Assembly (NCBI GenBank): GCA_041494805.1 | Contig: JBGQBN010000038.1 | Coordinates: forward strand, 1 to 40,018 | Direction: 5' to 3' | Source: JBGQBN01 sp041494805 | GTDB taxonomy: Bacteria; Acidobacteriota; Terriglobia; Terriglobales; Acidobacteriaceae | DNA: 40,018 nt | Shown here: piece after piece, positions 7,148 to 14,292 of the stretch | Layout of the letters: each line of letters begins with the position of its first letter | How positions within the stretch are numbered: position 1 is the first letter of the stretch | Made by a program: the position numbers and the translations under genes | Notes under the pieces: generated by a model | Databases searched by the model: none | The model's input: only the letters and a program-made list of their open reading frames with translations | What the model was told of the DNA's origin: nothing

Positions 7148-9667
7148 TCATGGCGCTCCAACCGCAACGGTCTGGTGCTTGACTGCAGCGCTCTCCAGGC
7201 CGCCAATGGTGAAGTAAAATGTTGCGCCCTTGTCCAGTTCGGCTTCAGCCCAGACCTGGCCTCCGTGCTTCTTGATAATGCGTTGCACGGTCGCCAGGCC
7301 CACGCCTGTGCCTTCAAAATCCTCGGAGCGGTGGAGGCGTTGAAATACTCCGAACAGCTTGTCGGAGTACTTCATGCTGAAGCCGACGCCGTTGTCGCGC
7401 ACGAAAATGACCGGCTGCCCGTTGGTTTGGGTTGGTCCCACCTCGATCACGGCCCGCTGGCGGGGACGGGAATACTTGAGCGCGTTGGAAAGGAGATTTT
7501 GAAAGACCTGCTTCATCAGCGCCGGATCGCACTCGACGAAGGGCAGGCTGGCGATTTTCCATTCCACTTCACGCCCGTCGTATTCCGGTTTCAGCATGGC
7601 CACAACTTCCGCGACAATCGAGTTGAGCCCGGCGACCTGAAGACTGGGTGACTGGCGGCCGACCCGGGCGAGACTTAACAACTCATCGACCAATTGGCCC
7701 ATCTTGCGGGTGCCTTCCTGGATACGTTGCACGTAGTGCTGAGCTTGGGAATCGAGCGTGGGACCAAACTCTTCCAAGAGCAGCCCAGAGAAACCTGCCA
7801 TGTGCCGCAAGGGAGCGCGCAGGTCGTGAGACACGGAGTAGGTGAAGGCTTCCAGTTCCTTGTTGGCCTCTTCCAACTGGGCGGTGCGCTGGATGACCCG
7901 CTCTTCGAGTTCGTCGTTGAGCTTTCGGATTTCACGCTCTGAGGCTTTGGTCTTAGTCACGTCGCGAAAGGCAACCACGCCGCCTTGCACGACGCCGCTC
8001 TCGTTTTTCAGAGGGCGGCCGGTGGCTTCGATCCAAACCGCTTCTCCCAGCTTCGGGTTCCGTATAAGCATCTCGACGTCGACCGGCTCACCGCGCATGG
8101 CGCGTACCAACGGCAGTTGGTCGGTAGGGAACGGGGTTACACCGTCGGGCAAAAAGCAGCCATAATGCCCGGTCCATTCCTGGACAGAAAGATCCGCTGC
8201 GCTTTTGCCCAGGATTTTTTCCGCTGCCGGATTCCACAGGACGAATTTCCCGTGTTCATCGGCGGTGATGAGGCCTTCGTCCATACTGTCCAGCACGGAT
8301 CGGAACATGCGGGTTTGGGCGCGCAGAGCCTGCTCCGAACGGGCCAGTTCCTCGGCTTGCGCAGCCAGTGCCTGCTCCGCCCGCTTGCGGTCGGTAACGT
8401 CCCGCAGGATGACGGTAAACATCCTCTTGCCGCCAGCTTCGATCTGGGAGATGGAAGCCTCGATCTGGAATTCCTCGCCATCGGCCCGCAGGGCCCACAG
8501 TGTGTCCAGTGGGCTCATGGCCCGATTGGTGACTCCGGTTTCACCGAACTTCCGGATGTGAGCGGAGTGGGTAGAAGGGAAGCGTTGTGGAATGAAGCGT
8601 TCGATGGACTGTCCCAAGGCCTCTGCCTGTGGACAACGGAACATTTTTTCGGCGGCGGCATTGAACAGCAGGATGCGTTGCTGACTGTCCACGATGATGA
8701 TCGAGTCCATGGCGGAGGCGATGATGCCGGCCATCCGGCCTTCGCTTTCTCCCAACGCCGCCGTGCGCTCTTCCACGCGCTGCTCCAGATCAGCGTTCAG
8801 TGCGTTGACTTGCGCGCGCGCGCGCTCGCTGATGCCGATCTGGCGGTTGATGGCGAACCCAGCCATGACCAGGAGGGAGATGCCCAAGAGCGAGCCCAGC
8901 GCGATGACGGAAATCATCAAACGGCGCATGGCGCGGGTCTTCTGGGTGCGCTCCTCCAGCAGCCGTTCCTCCTCGGCCTGCATTTCTTGAATGGTGGCTC
9001 GCACTGCATCAATGAGCTTCTCGGTCTCTAGAATTTCGTTCGTGCTTGCAGCTGCGTTCATCTGCCCCCGCTTGGCTGCCAGCCTCTCCGCAAATTCGAG
9101 TGCGGCGTTGATCTGCGGGTCGAGTACGTCGAGGCGTTTTTGCTGATTCGGGTTGTCTGCCGTCAGATGGCGCAGTGCTTCCCTGTCTTGCGCGACGGCG
9201 CTTCTTGCGGTCTCGTAGTGCGCAAGCAACGGGCCTTGCGCGGTCAAGGCAAACATCCGGGCGCTGGTTTCCGCCTCGATTACGTTTTTGACCGTTCGTT
9301 CCAGTGTCTGCATCACGGCATAGGTGTGGAAGACGAGATCGGATTCGTTTGACGCCAGTTGTCTGATACGCCAGGTAAGACATCCCATGAAGCTCGTCAG
9401 GAGCACGGCCACAGCGAATCCGGCCGCCACCCTGCGACGAAGCAGAGCCTCGACTGGCGCATCTGCGAACCGCTCCATGAGCTGGTTCGGTTGCTCTTTG
9501 GGGAGGTGTAGCGCTTCCTCCGCCTTTCCGGATCTGCCCACAGCGCTCGAGAAGAGGCTCGCGACAGAGGTAAAGACCCTCAGCCATCTCCTGACACGAG
9601 GGTCGGAGCGATCCGTCATGCGATGTAACTCATTCCTGGCGAGTCTGTTAGCAGATAACGACAACAA
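7148..9667 (-). CDS. Membrane sensor histidine kinase, CHASE3-PAS-PAS-HisKA-HATPase
   Basis: 839 aa from the upstream-most ATG; ATGs at 9619 and 9478 are also possible and none has a clear ribosome site. Helix 1 (about 79-98) and helix 2 (about 248-272) bracket a predicted periplasmic, mostly helical CHASE3 domain. Two PAS domains follow (about 305-425, GIIASAMDSIIIVDSQQRILLFN; about 450-575, VLDSMDEGLITADEHGKFVLWN), each with a PAC segment ending in RDVT. HisKA has H614 in YSVSHDLRAPLRH, and the HATPase has NLLSNALKYS, DNGVGF and GTGVGLATV. This is the only membrane-bound sensor of the block and stands first in transcription order, so it is the likely input. The 318-base region upstream separates it from the divergent HPt gene. 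Confidence 0.92.
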   Translation of the reverse strand: MLSLSANRLARNELHRMTDRSDPRVRRWLRVFTSVASLFSSAVGRSGKAEEALHLPKEQPNQLMERFADAPVEALLRRRVAAGFAVAVLLTSFMGCLTWRIRQLASNESDLVFHTYAVMQTLERTVKNVIEAETSARMFALTAQGPLLAHYETARSAVAQDREALRHLTADNPNQQKRLDVLDPQINAALEFAERLAAKRGQMNAAASTNEILETEKLIDAVRATIQEMQAEEERLLEERTQKTRAMRRLMISVIALGSLLGISLLVMAGFAINRQIGISERARAQVNALNADLEQRVEERTAALGESEGRMAGIIASAMDSIIIVDSQQRILLFNAAAEKMFRCPQAEALGQSIERFIPQRFPSTHSAHIRKFGETGVTNRAMSPLDTLWALRADGEEFQIEASISQIEAGGKRMFTVILRDVTDRKRAEQALAAQAEELARSEQALRAQTRMFRSVLDSMDEGLITADEHGKFVLWNPAAEKILGKSAADLSVQEWTGHYGCFLPDGVTPFPTDQLPLVRAMRGEPVDVEMLIRNPKLGEAVWIEATGRPLKNESGVVQGGVVAFRDVTKTKASEREIRKLNDELEERVIQRTAQLEEANKELEAFTYSVSHDLRAPLRHMAGFSGLLLEEFGPTLDSQAQHYVQRIQEGTRKMGQLVDELLSLARVGRQSPSLQVAGLNSIVAEVVAMLKPEYDGREVEWKIASLPFVECDPALMKQVFQNLLSNALKYSRPRQRAVIEVGPTQTNGQPVIFVRDNGVGFSMKYSDKLFGVFQRLHRSEDFEGTGVGLATVQRIIKKHGGQVWAEAELDKGATFYFTIGGLESAAVKHQTVAVGAP

Positions 9668-9985
9668 AAGGCGAAATGGCGCGACGTCCGCATGCTTATT
9701 TAGAAATCGGCGAGATCGCCATACCCTTTAGCCCGAGATGGCTCCCTCGCACCCCAAACGACCCGGCTTATTTTGGTCAGTTGTCATCTTGGAGGTAGTA
9801 CGAAGGGGCCTGTTTCTTTGCGGAATTTAATGTTGCAGGGTGTTTCTTTCAGACGTAGAGCCGGGAGAACACCAAATTCCATGTAAAGCAGAATTCGCTC
9901 CAGGCCGAAGGAGTAGTTGTAGCTGTGTGCTGGTTGAATTCCAAGGCTCCAAATTGTGGGATTGGCCAGTACGCGCGGAGTGGTG
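9668..9985. other. Divergent intergenic region between kinase and HPt gene
   Basis: 318 bases between the minus-strand CHASE3 kinase and the plus-strand HPt gene. Both promoters should lie here, but I cannot place a convincing -35/-10 pair. On the minus strand an open frame covers about 9784-9960, with a peptide containing HSYNYSFGLERI; it has no start with a ribosome site of its own and I do not call it a gene. Confidence 0.5.
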
Positions 9986-10351
9986 ATGACGCCAAGTCTT
10001 TCCCGGCCCGTTTTCTGGAGCAAAGCCGAAGCTCTTGACCGGCTCGGTGGAGATGAGGATCTGCTGCGGGAGCTGTGTGGAATCTTTTTGGAGGAATCGC
10101 CGAAGCTGATGCAGAAGTTGCGCCAGGCCGTGGCCGATGGCGACGCGGAGGCGGCCATGCAGGCAGCTCACAGCCTCAAAGGTGAAGTCAGCTATCTGGG
10201 AGCAGGAGGCGCATCACGAGCCGCGCGGCAGCTCGAAGACATGGGGCGTGAAAAAAATCTATCTCAAGCTTCAGAGGCGCTCGCCGAACTAGAGCGGGAA
10301 CTGGCGGGACTCCATTTCGCCATGAAAGATCCGGCCGGAGTGCTGCAGTGA
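9986..10351 (+). CDS. HPt domain phosphotransfer protein
   Basis: 121 aa from the ATG at 9986, which has GGAG 5 bases upstream; an ATG 30 bases earlier does not. The protein is one HPt four-helix bundle with the motif AAHSLKGEVSYLGA, His62 being the expected phosphate carrier, and FLEESPKLMQKLRQAVADGD as the helix before it. HPt proteins shuttle phosphate between receiver domains in multistep relays. The gene overlaps the following REC-GGDEF gene by 4 bases (GTGA), so the two are made together and the HPt probably donates to that receiver. Phosphate could come from the hybrid kinases encoded just upstream on the other strand. Confidence 0.93.
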   Translation: MTPSLSRPVFWSKAEALDRLGGDEDLLRELCGIFLEESPKLMQKLRQAVADGDAEAAMQAAHSLKGEVSYLGAGGASRAARQLEDMGREKNLSQASEALAELERELAGLHFAMKDPAGVLQ

Positions 10352-11358
10352 GTGTGCTCCAGCAAACCGGTAACGAACTAGTACGTCCTGAGGGACAAGC
10401 GTCAAGGCTCGACTCCGTGCTCATCGCCGAAGATGACCCGATCTTCCGCCGCGTCCTGCAGAGCTGGTTGCAGAAGTGGAACTACCGCGTCACCGCCGTG
10501 GAGAACGGTCTGGATGCCTGGAACGCGCTGCAAGCGGACAACGATGCTCCCCAGATGGTCATTCTCGATTGGATGATGCCATCCCTGGATGGAGTAGAGG
10601 TGTGCCGTAGAATCCGCAGCCGCAAACAAGGGCCTTATCGCTACGTGCTGCTGCTCACGGCCAAAGATGCCAGGCAGGACGTGGTTGCCGGACTGGACGC
10701 GGGAGCGGACGATTATCTGACCAAGCCGTTTGACATCCATGAATTGCGGGCGCGAATGCAGGCAGGACGACGCATCCTGGAACTGCAGGAGGCGCTTATC
10801 CAGGCACAGGAATCACTGCAGTTTGAAGCTGCGCACGATCGCCTCACTGGCCTTTGGAACCGAGGCGCGATCCTGGACTGGCTGCAAAAGGAACTGCAAC
10901 GCCGCCAGCGCAGCGGGGACGCTTTGGGTGTGATCATGGCGGACGTGGACCACTTCAAGAAAATCAATGACACTTACGGACACCTGGTCGGGGATGCCGT
11001 GCTGCAAGAAGTGGGGAAGCGACTGGCTGCAGGAGTGAGAAGCTATGACTACGTGGGTCGTTATGGAGGAGAGGAATTCCTGGTGGTGGTGCCGGGCTGC
11101 GATGCCGCGGGTCTGGTCCTGAGCGCGGAAAGGCTGCGCCACGGCATGGCGGCTGAGCCGATTGACACCAGTGCCGGCCCGATTCCCGTCACCCTGAGCC
11201 TGGGGCTGGCGTCCGTTTCCCCGGGGAAAAACCATTCGGTCGAGCAGCAGCATTTGCTGCACGCCGCGGATGCGGCCCTCTATCGCGCCAAGACCAAAGG
11301 TCGAAACCGGGCGGAGAGCGCTCCGGACTTGCGGGCGGCGGCACCGGGAAGTGCTTGA
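10348..11358 (+). CDS. Response regulator with diguanylate cyclase output (REC-GGDEF)
   Basis: 336 aa, GTG start overlapping the HPt stop. The receiver occupies about 20-140: acidic pocket AEDD, phospho-acceptor D74 in VILDWMMP, switch Thr in LLLTA, Lys in LTKPF. A short helix leads to a GGDEF domain (about 170-325) with an intact GGEEF active loop at 240-244 and an RxxD inhibitory site (231-234) exactly five residues before it. PleD-like enzymes of this layout make c-di-GMP from GTP after phosphorylation-driven dimerisation and are shut off by product at the I-site. This is the only apparently active cyclase in the window and may set the c-di-GMP level felt by the motility genes. Confidence 0.95.
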   Translation: MSVLQQTGNELVRPEGQASRLDSVLIAEDDPIFRRVLQSWLQKWNYRVTAVENGLDAWNALQADNDAPQMVILDWMMPSLDGVEVCRRIRSRKQGPYRYVLLLTAKDARQDVVAGLDAGADDYLTKPFDIHELRARMQAGRRILELQEALIQAQESLQFEAAHDRLTGLWNRGAILDWLQKELQRRQRSGDALGVIMADVDHFKKINDTYGHLVGDAVLQEVGKRLAAGVRSYDYVGRYGGEEFLVVVPGCDAAGLVLSAERLRHGMAAEPIDTSAGPIPVTLSLGLASVSPGKNHSVEQQHLLHAADAALYRAKTKGRNRAESAPDLRAAAPGSA

Positions 11359-11510
11359 TGCGAATTCTCTTAATCCCGCTTCTGCAGCCGATTACAGCCG
11401 GTTCGAGGGATAGCACCTTGGTGGGTAACCCTGGCACGTCCGTGCTATTCCCAGAGGGTTAGGGAGCATTTAGTTTGATGGACGAGCAGTTCTGGGGGAG
11501 GGCTGCCCGG

Positions 11511-11553
11511 GCGTCCGCGGACTCGAAAGAGTCGGGACGCCTGTTAAATTTTT
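11511..11553 (+). terminator. Probable intrinsic terminator after the REC-GGDEF gene
   Basis: GCGTCC (11511-11516) pairs with GGACGC (11535-11540). Inside is a second perfect stem GACTC/GAGTC closed by a GAAA tetraloop (11520-11533). It is followed by CTGTTAAATTTTT. The strong stem plus T-rich tail fits an intrinsic terminator for the plus-strand HPt/REC-GGDEF operon, although the T run starts several bases after the stem. Confidence 0.55.
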
Positions 11554-11590
11554 AGGGCATTCGTCCGGGCGATCCGGACTGGCAAGACGC

Positions 11591-12229
11591 CTAGCGCCGG
11601 TATTTCCCCATCCACTCCGCCTGGCCCAGAATGTGACCTTGCATGGCCTGCTCGACCTCCGGCTTGGTGGAGCCGGGATTCAGGTTGAGCATCTTGTCGA
11701 GTGCGTAAAGCCTGAAGAAATAACGATGCGGCTTGCCGGGAGGCGGGCAGGGGCCTCCATAGCCGATCTTGCGGAAGTCGTTGCGCCCCTGACGTCCGCC
11801 GCCGGGTAGTTCGTCTATCTTGGTCACACCCTCGGGTAAGTTGCTGGTTGCAGCCGGCAGATCGAACAGCACCCAGTGATTCCAGTTGCCGACGGGCGCA
11901 TCCGGATCGTCAGAGATAAGAGCAAAACTCTGTGTGCCTGGGGGAGGATTCATCCAGGAAAGTTCGGGAGAAACATCGGCGCCGTCGCAGGTGAACTTCT
12001 TCGGAATGGTTTCGCCACTTTGGAAACTCGTGCTGGTAATCGTGAAAGCCATGGTGTGTGCTCCTCGTGTCACGGGGGGCGGAAGCAGTCCGCCCAGAGC
12101 CTCAGCGCCAGCGGCCGGCCTGGCACTGGCAACGAACAGCCCTTTCATCGTGCGGGCCAGCATGGTGAGGGCCAGCACCGTGAGGCCCAGGAGGAAAACG
12201 GACTCTGCCAGGACTCGTCTTCGCTTCAT
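11591..12229 (-). CDS. YbhB/YbcL family (PEBP-like) protein, possibly exported
   Basis: 212 aa from the ATG at 12229. The phosphatidylethanolamine-binding-protein fold is shown by CDGADVSPELSW, DDPDAPVGNWNHW, LFDLP and the anion-pocket segment YGGPCPPPGKPHRYFF, which match the bacterial YbhB/YbcL family (usually about 155-160 aa and soluble). Here the domain is preceded by about 60 residues with a KRRR stretch and a hydrophobic helix (about 11-27) that looks like a signal or anchor. An internal ATG at 12052 has AGGAG 8 bases upstream and would give a normal 153-aa cytoplasmic protein, so either or both starts may be used. The biochemical role of bacterial members is not settled. It follows the TonB-domain gene on the same strand. 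Confidence 0.85.
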   Translation of the reverse strand: MKRRRVLAESVFLLGLTVLALTMLARTMKGLFVASARPAAGAEALGGLLPPPVTRGAHTMAFTITSTSFQSGETIPKKFTCDGADVSPELSWMNPPPGTQSFALISDDPDAPVGNWNHWVLFDLPAATSNLPEGVTKIDELPGGGRQGRNDFRKIGYGGPCPPPGKPHRYFFRLYALDKMLNLNPGSTKPEVEQAMQGHILGQAEWMGKYRR

Positions 12230-12289
12230 CAATCCGGGTTAACAATCCGGGTTCACCATCCGGGTTCACCATCCACTCCCACTAGTGGG
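12230..12289. repeat. 13-bp tandem repeat (3 copies) and adjacent 12-bp palindrome
   Basis: Three consecutive 13-base units of consensus CMATCCGGGTTMA start at 12230, 12243 and 12256, with a partial fourth at 12269. A perfect palindrome CCCACTAGTGGG follows at 12278-12289. The array touches the ATG of the PEBP-family gene and fills the 66-base gap to the TonB-domain gene, so it occupies the leader of the PEBP gene. It could be a regulator-binding array or slippage product; nothing in the sequence decides. Confidence 0.7.
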
Positions 12290-12295
12290 ATGGGG

Positions 12296-13102
12296 TCATT
12301 GGGTAGAGATCGTGAAATTCACCGTTATACGAGCCTCGGTTTCGACCGGCTGGCCGGCCTGCAAGTAGGGCCTAAAGCGCCATTGCCTCACCGCTTCGCG
12401 GGCTGCGGCGGAAAGAATCGTGGGACCGCTCAGCACCCGTAGATCCTGGATGTTTCCCTCCTTGCCGATCAGAGCCTGCAGTACTACTGACCCTTGCACT
12501 TTCATCTGTCTGGCCAGCAGTGGGTAGTTGGGCTCAACCGGGTGTGAAACTACTTCCGCCGTACCAGGAGAAAGGCGAACCCGCTCGGCGGCATCGGTGG
12601 CTAGGCCGCCGGCAGCGGACTCACTCGGTCCCGTGGCCGCTGCTGAAGAGGATGTTACGGGCGACCGGGGCTGCAGGTCCACCTTGATGGAGGGGTTGCC
12701 GGGACGGATGGTCTGATGCTGGTCGCCGGCGACCACTTCCACCTCAAGAGGCGGAAGCACAGCGCGGTTGGTGACCACCGGGGACAAAATCGGCGGGGCA
12801 GTGGCGGTGGCGACCACTGCGTGCTGTTTCACCTTAGGGGGCGCAGGAGTAGCGGGCTGCGCGCTGGAGTGTTGACTGGCGCTGTCGGGAGAAGCCTGGT
12901 CCAAGGTGTCTGATTCGGCAGCCGGCGACGATGGGAACAGGTACTGCTGCCAGAAGCTCTTGTCCTTAATAAAGACTGCGATCAAGGCGACAAGAAGTAA
13001 TGCCAGAGCGGCGAGCATCTGGCGGCGCTGCTTCGGTTCGGAACCGGCCTCGAGCGGAGCGGCGTTGAGCTCCGGTGGTCTGTTCCAGTCCAGCATGGGC
13101 AT
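12296..13102 (-). CDS. TonB C-terminal domain protein (energy transducer type)
   Basis: 268 aa. A short cytoplasmic N-terminus, one membrane helix (about 28-46), a long Pro/Ala/Ser/Thr-rich periplasmic linker and a TonB C-terminal domain (about 185-268). The last is recognised by PNYPLLARQMKVQGSVVLQALIGKEGNIQDLRVLSG and WRFRPYLQAGQPVETEARITVNF. Such proteins pass ExbBD-derived energy to outer-membrane transporters, though many acidobacterial TonB-domain proteins are not assigned to a transporter. There is no ExbB, ExbD or TonB-dependent receptor nearby. GGGAGG lies 8 bases before the ATG. A second TonB-domain gene is at 30687-31769. Confidence 0.88.
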   Translation of the reverse strand: MPMLDWNRPPELNAAPLEAGSEPKQRRQMLAALALLLVALIAVFIKDKSFWQQYLFPSSPAAESDTLDQASPDSASQHSSAQPATPAPPKVKQHAVVATATAPPILSPVVTNRAVLPPLEVEVVAGDQHQTIRPGNPSIKVDLQPRSPVTSSSAAATGPSESAAGGLATDAAERVRLSPGTAEVVSHPVEPNYPLLARQMKVQGSVVLQALIGKEGNIQDLRVLSGPTILSAAAREAVRQWRFRPYLQAGQPVETEARITVNFTISTQ

Positions 13103-13205
13103 GACACGAACCTCCCGCCCGTGGGGGCCGGGCCTGCCGCCTAGTATGCCTTGAAATGCTCGCCGAATCCAGCGAAAGCAGTGGGCGATACTGATCTAAT
13201 TCGGT

Positions 13206-13468
13206 GTTGCTGCCAACTGAGACCATGAGAGAAAGAATGGTGCCAATGTGAAGGCCAGTCAGCCGCGACACTGCCCGAACAGAAGTTCCTTCCATCATCA
13301 GTTCCAGCACGCGGCTGCTGTATCAAGATGGGTGTAGTGCATTCCCAGTCTGGGAATGAATTCCGAGAACGTGGCATTGCAGGATATACAGCGCCACGCT
13401 TGAGCCTTCCGTTTTCCGTAGGTTCCGAATCTTTGGGTATTACCATGGTTACACCGAGTGCAGGTCAT
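13206..13468 (-). pseudogene. IS1-family transposase remnant, frameshifted and truncated
   Basis: Reading the minus strand from the ATG at 13468 gives 56 aa with a zinc-ribbon CTRCNHGNTQRFGTYGKRK then WRCISCNATFSE, the N-terminus of IS1-type (InsA-like) transposases. This frame ends at a stop at 13298-13300. The helix-turn-helix that should follow (LELMMEGTSVRAVSRLTGLHIGTI) continues in another frame from about 13310, so a one-base change near 13311 broke the gene. Similarity ends near VSVGSN (about 13206); the DDE catalytic domain is absent. No terminal inverted repeats were found. It lies about 116 bases downstream of the 3' end of the tRNA-like gene. Confidence 0.75.
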
Positions 13469-13583
13469 ATCGGCCTTGTCTTTCTGCAGGCAAGAGCCGA
13501 TAATTCTTATGAGGTCGGTTAGCGGTTCAACCCGCTGACTGATTGCCCTGCCATCAGCCGCAAACTGGCGGCGGGGCGCTAAT

Positions 13584-13657
13584 TGGGGTGTCCCGTGGGA
13601 ATCGAACCCACGTCTTACCGCTACTAGGGGCCTGCTCTACCATTGAGCTAGGGACAC
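13584..13657 (-). tRNA. tRNA-like gene with defective anticodon stem, possible pseudo-tRNA
   Basis: The acceptor GTGTCCC/GGGACAC (7 bp), D arm GCTC/GAGC, T arm GTGGG-TTCGATT-CCCAC and an encoded CCA (13584-13586) are all perfect. The anticodon arm is not. With standard spacing it reads GGCCC-CTAGTAG-CGGTA, where only positions 29-41 and 30-40 pair well, 28-42 is a G-T wobble and 27-43 and 31-39 are mismatches. The apparent anticodon would be AGT (Thr), which is rare in bacteria. The base before the acceptor (G) could also pair with C73, as in tRNA-His, but the anticodon does not fit His. Either a decayed tRNA or an unusual one; identity not assigned. Confidence 0.65.
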
Positions 13658-13760
13658 CACATCGAAGCGCGAGGAAGGCGTTTCTACGCGGCTGGAACCA
13701 CGTAAAAACGCCTTTGCCCGCGTGGCGGAGATTTGTTGGGTATTGGGTGTAGAAACGACA

Positions 13761-13976
13761 TTAACTTCCCCTGTAGGTCCTCTTCCGGTGTTTTGTCTTA
13801 GGTAAAGTAAGCGCAGCCAAGGGTAGTGAAGTTGCAGGGATGTCTTGCTCGAGGGCCTTTGTAATTGCGTACATCACAAAGTCCTTGAGCGTCATCCCAT
13901 GTAATGCGGCGCACGCTTTGGCGCGGCGCACCAACTCTTCGGGGAGGTCTCGAAGGTTGATTGTTTTTGTATCCAT
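13761..13976 (-). CDS. Ribbon-helix-helix (FitA/Arc-like) antitoxin-type regulator
   Basis: 71 aa from the ATG at 13976. The N-terminal strand TKTINLRDLPEELVRRAKACAALHG and helix LKDFVMYAITKALEQ are the ribbon-helix-helix plan of FitA-like antitoxins and related repressors, with a basic tail (KTKHRKRTYRGS). A perfect 20-bp palindrome ends 8 bases upstream of the ATG, as expected for autoregulation. A TTG-started extension at 14012 would run through that palindrome and is less likely. No PIN or other toxin gene is adjacent: downstream are only 100 bases and the tRNA-like gene. It is therefore an orphan antitoxin or a stand-alone regulator. Confidence 0.75.
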   Translation of the reverse strand: MDTKTINLRDLPEELVRRAKACAALHGMTLKDFVMYAITKALEQDIPATSLPLAALTLPKTKHRKRTYRGS

Positions 13977-13983
13977 GGATATC

Positions 13984-14003
13984 TTTGTATCATATGATAC
14001 AAA
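13984..14003. promoter_or_regulatory. Perfect 20-bp palindrome, probable operator of the RHH gene
   Basis: The half-site TTTGTATCAT is followed directly by its exact reverse complement. It overlaps a minus-strand promoter candidate: TTGACG at about 14012-14007 and, 17 bases on, TACAAA at 13989-13984. Transcription from that promoter would begin within a few bases of the ATG at 13976, so the message may be leaderless. Binding of the RHH protein here would block its own promoter. Confidence 0.7.
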
Positions 14004-14024
14004 TGGCGTCAAGCCAAATTTTCC

Positions 14025-14053
14025 TTGACACCGTTTGGCCGGGGCAGTAAATA
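14025..14053 (+). promoter_or_regulatory. Sigma-70-type promoter for the DUF5678-like gene
   Basis: TTGACA at 14025-14030, a 17-base spacer and TAAATA at 14048-14053 form a near-consensus promoter. It is followed by a leader with AAGGGAG at 14066-14072 and the ATG at 14081. It is the best promoter match I found in the window. Confidence 0.7.
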
Positions 14054-14080
14054 GGCTGTTCTCACAAGGGAGCGTTTTTC

Positions 14081-14278
14081 ATGGCAACAACCAATGCCAG
14101 GCTTGAAGCTCTAACCGGAGCGCCGCGAAATGCTTGGGTAGCTCTCAACGAGGATGAAACCAAGGTCGTTGGAAGTGGCCCTACTTTGGCACAGGCCATC
14201 GCCGAAGCACGGGCCAATGGCGTGGAAGATCCCGTCGTTCTCTGGTCTCCTCCAAGCTGGCATCACTCTATTTACTAG
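14081..14278 (+). CDS. Small DUF5678-like protein
   Basis: 65 aa, with a strong promoter and AAGGGAG 8 bases before the ATG. The core AWVALNEDETKVVGSGPTLAQAIAEARANGVEDPVVLW matches the pattern of DUF5678-type proteins: a WVAL strand, a VVG.G turn, a helix with an A.A...G spacing, and a final strand. The function of the family is unknown. The next gene, a retropepsin-like protease, follows within about 15 bases, and I recall such pairs elsewhere, so a functional link is plausible. No signal peptide or membrane segment. Confidence 0.75.
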   Translation: MATTNARLEALTGAPRNAWVALNEDETKVVGSGPTLAQAIAEARANGVEDPVVLWSPPSWHHSIY

Positions 14279-14292
14279 GGGAGTGTTCTCCG

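Noticed and set aside
13543..13752. 69-codon plus-strand frame
   Set aside because: Runs antisense through the tRNA-like gene; its peptide is the typical false translation of a tRNA.
13658..13760. Search for a toxin gene paired with the RHH gene
   Set aside because: Only about 100 bases remain before the tRNA-like gene and no frame with a PIN or RelE-like pattern is present.
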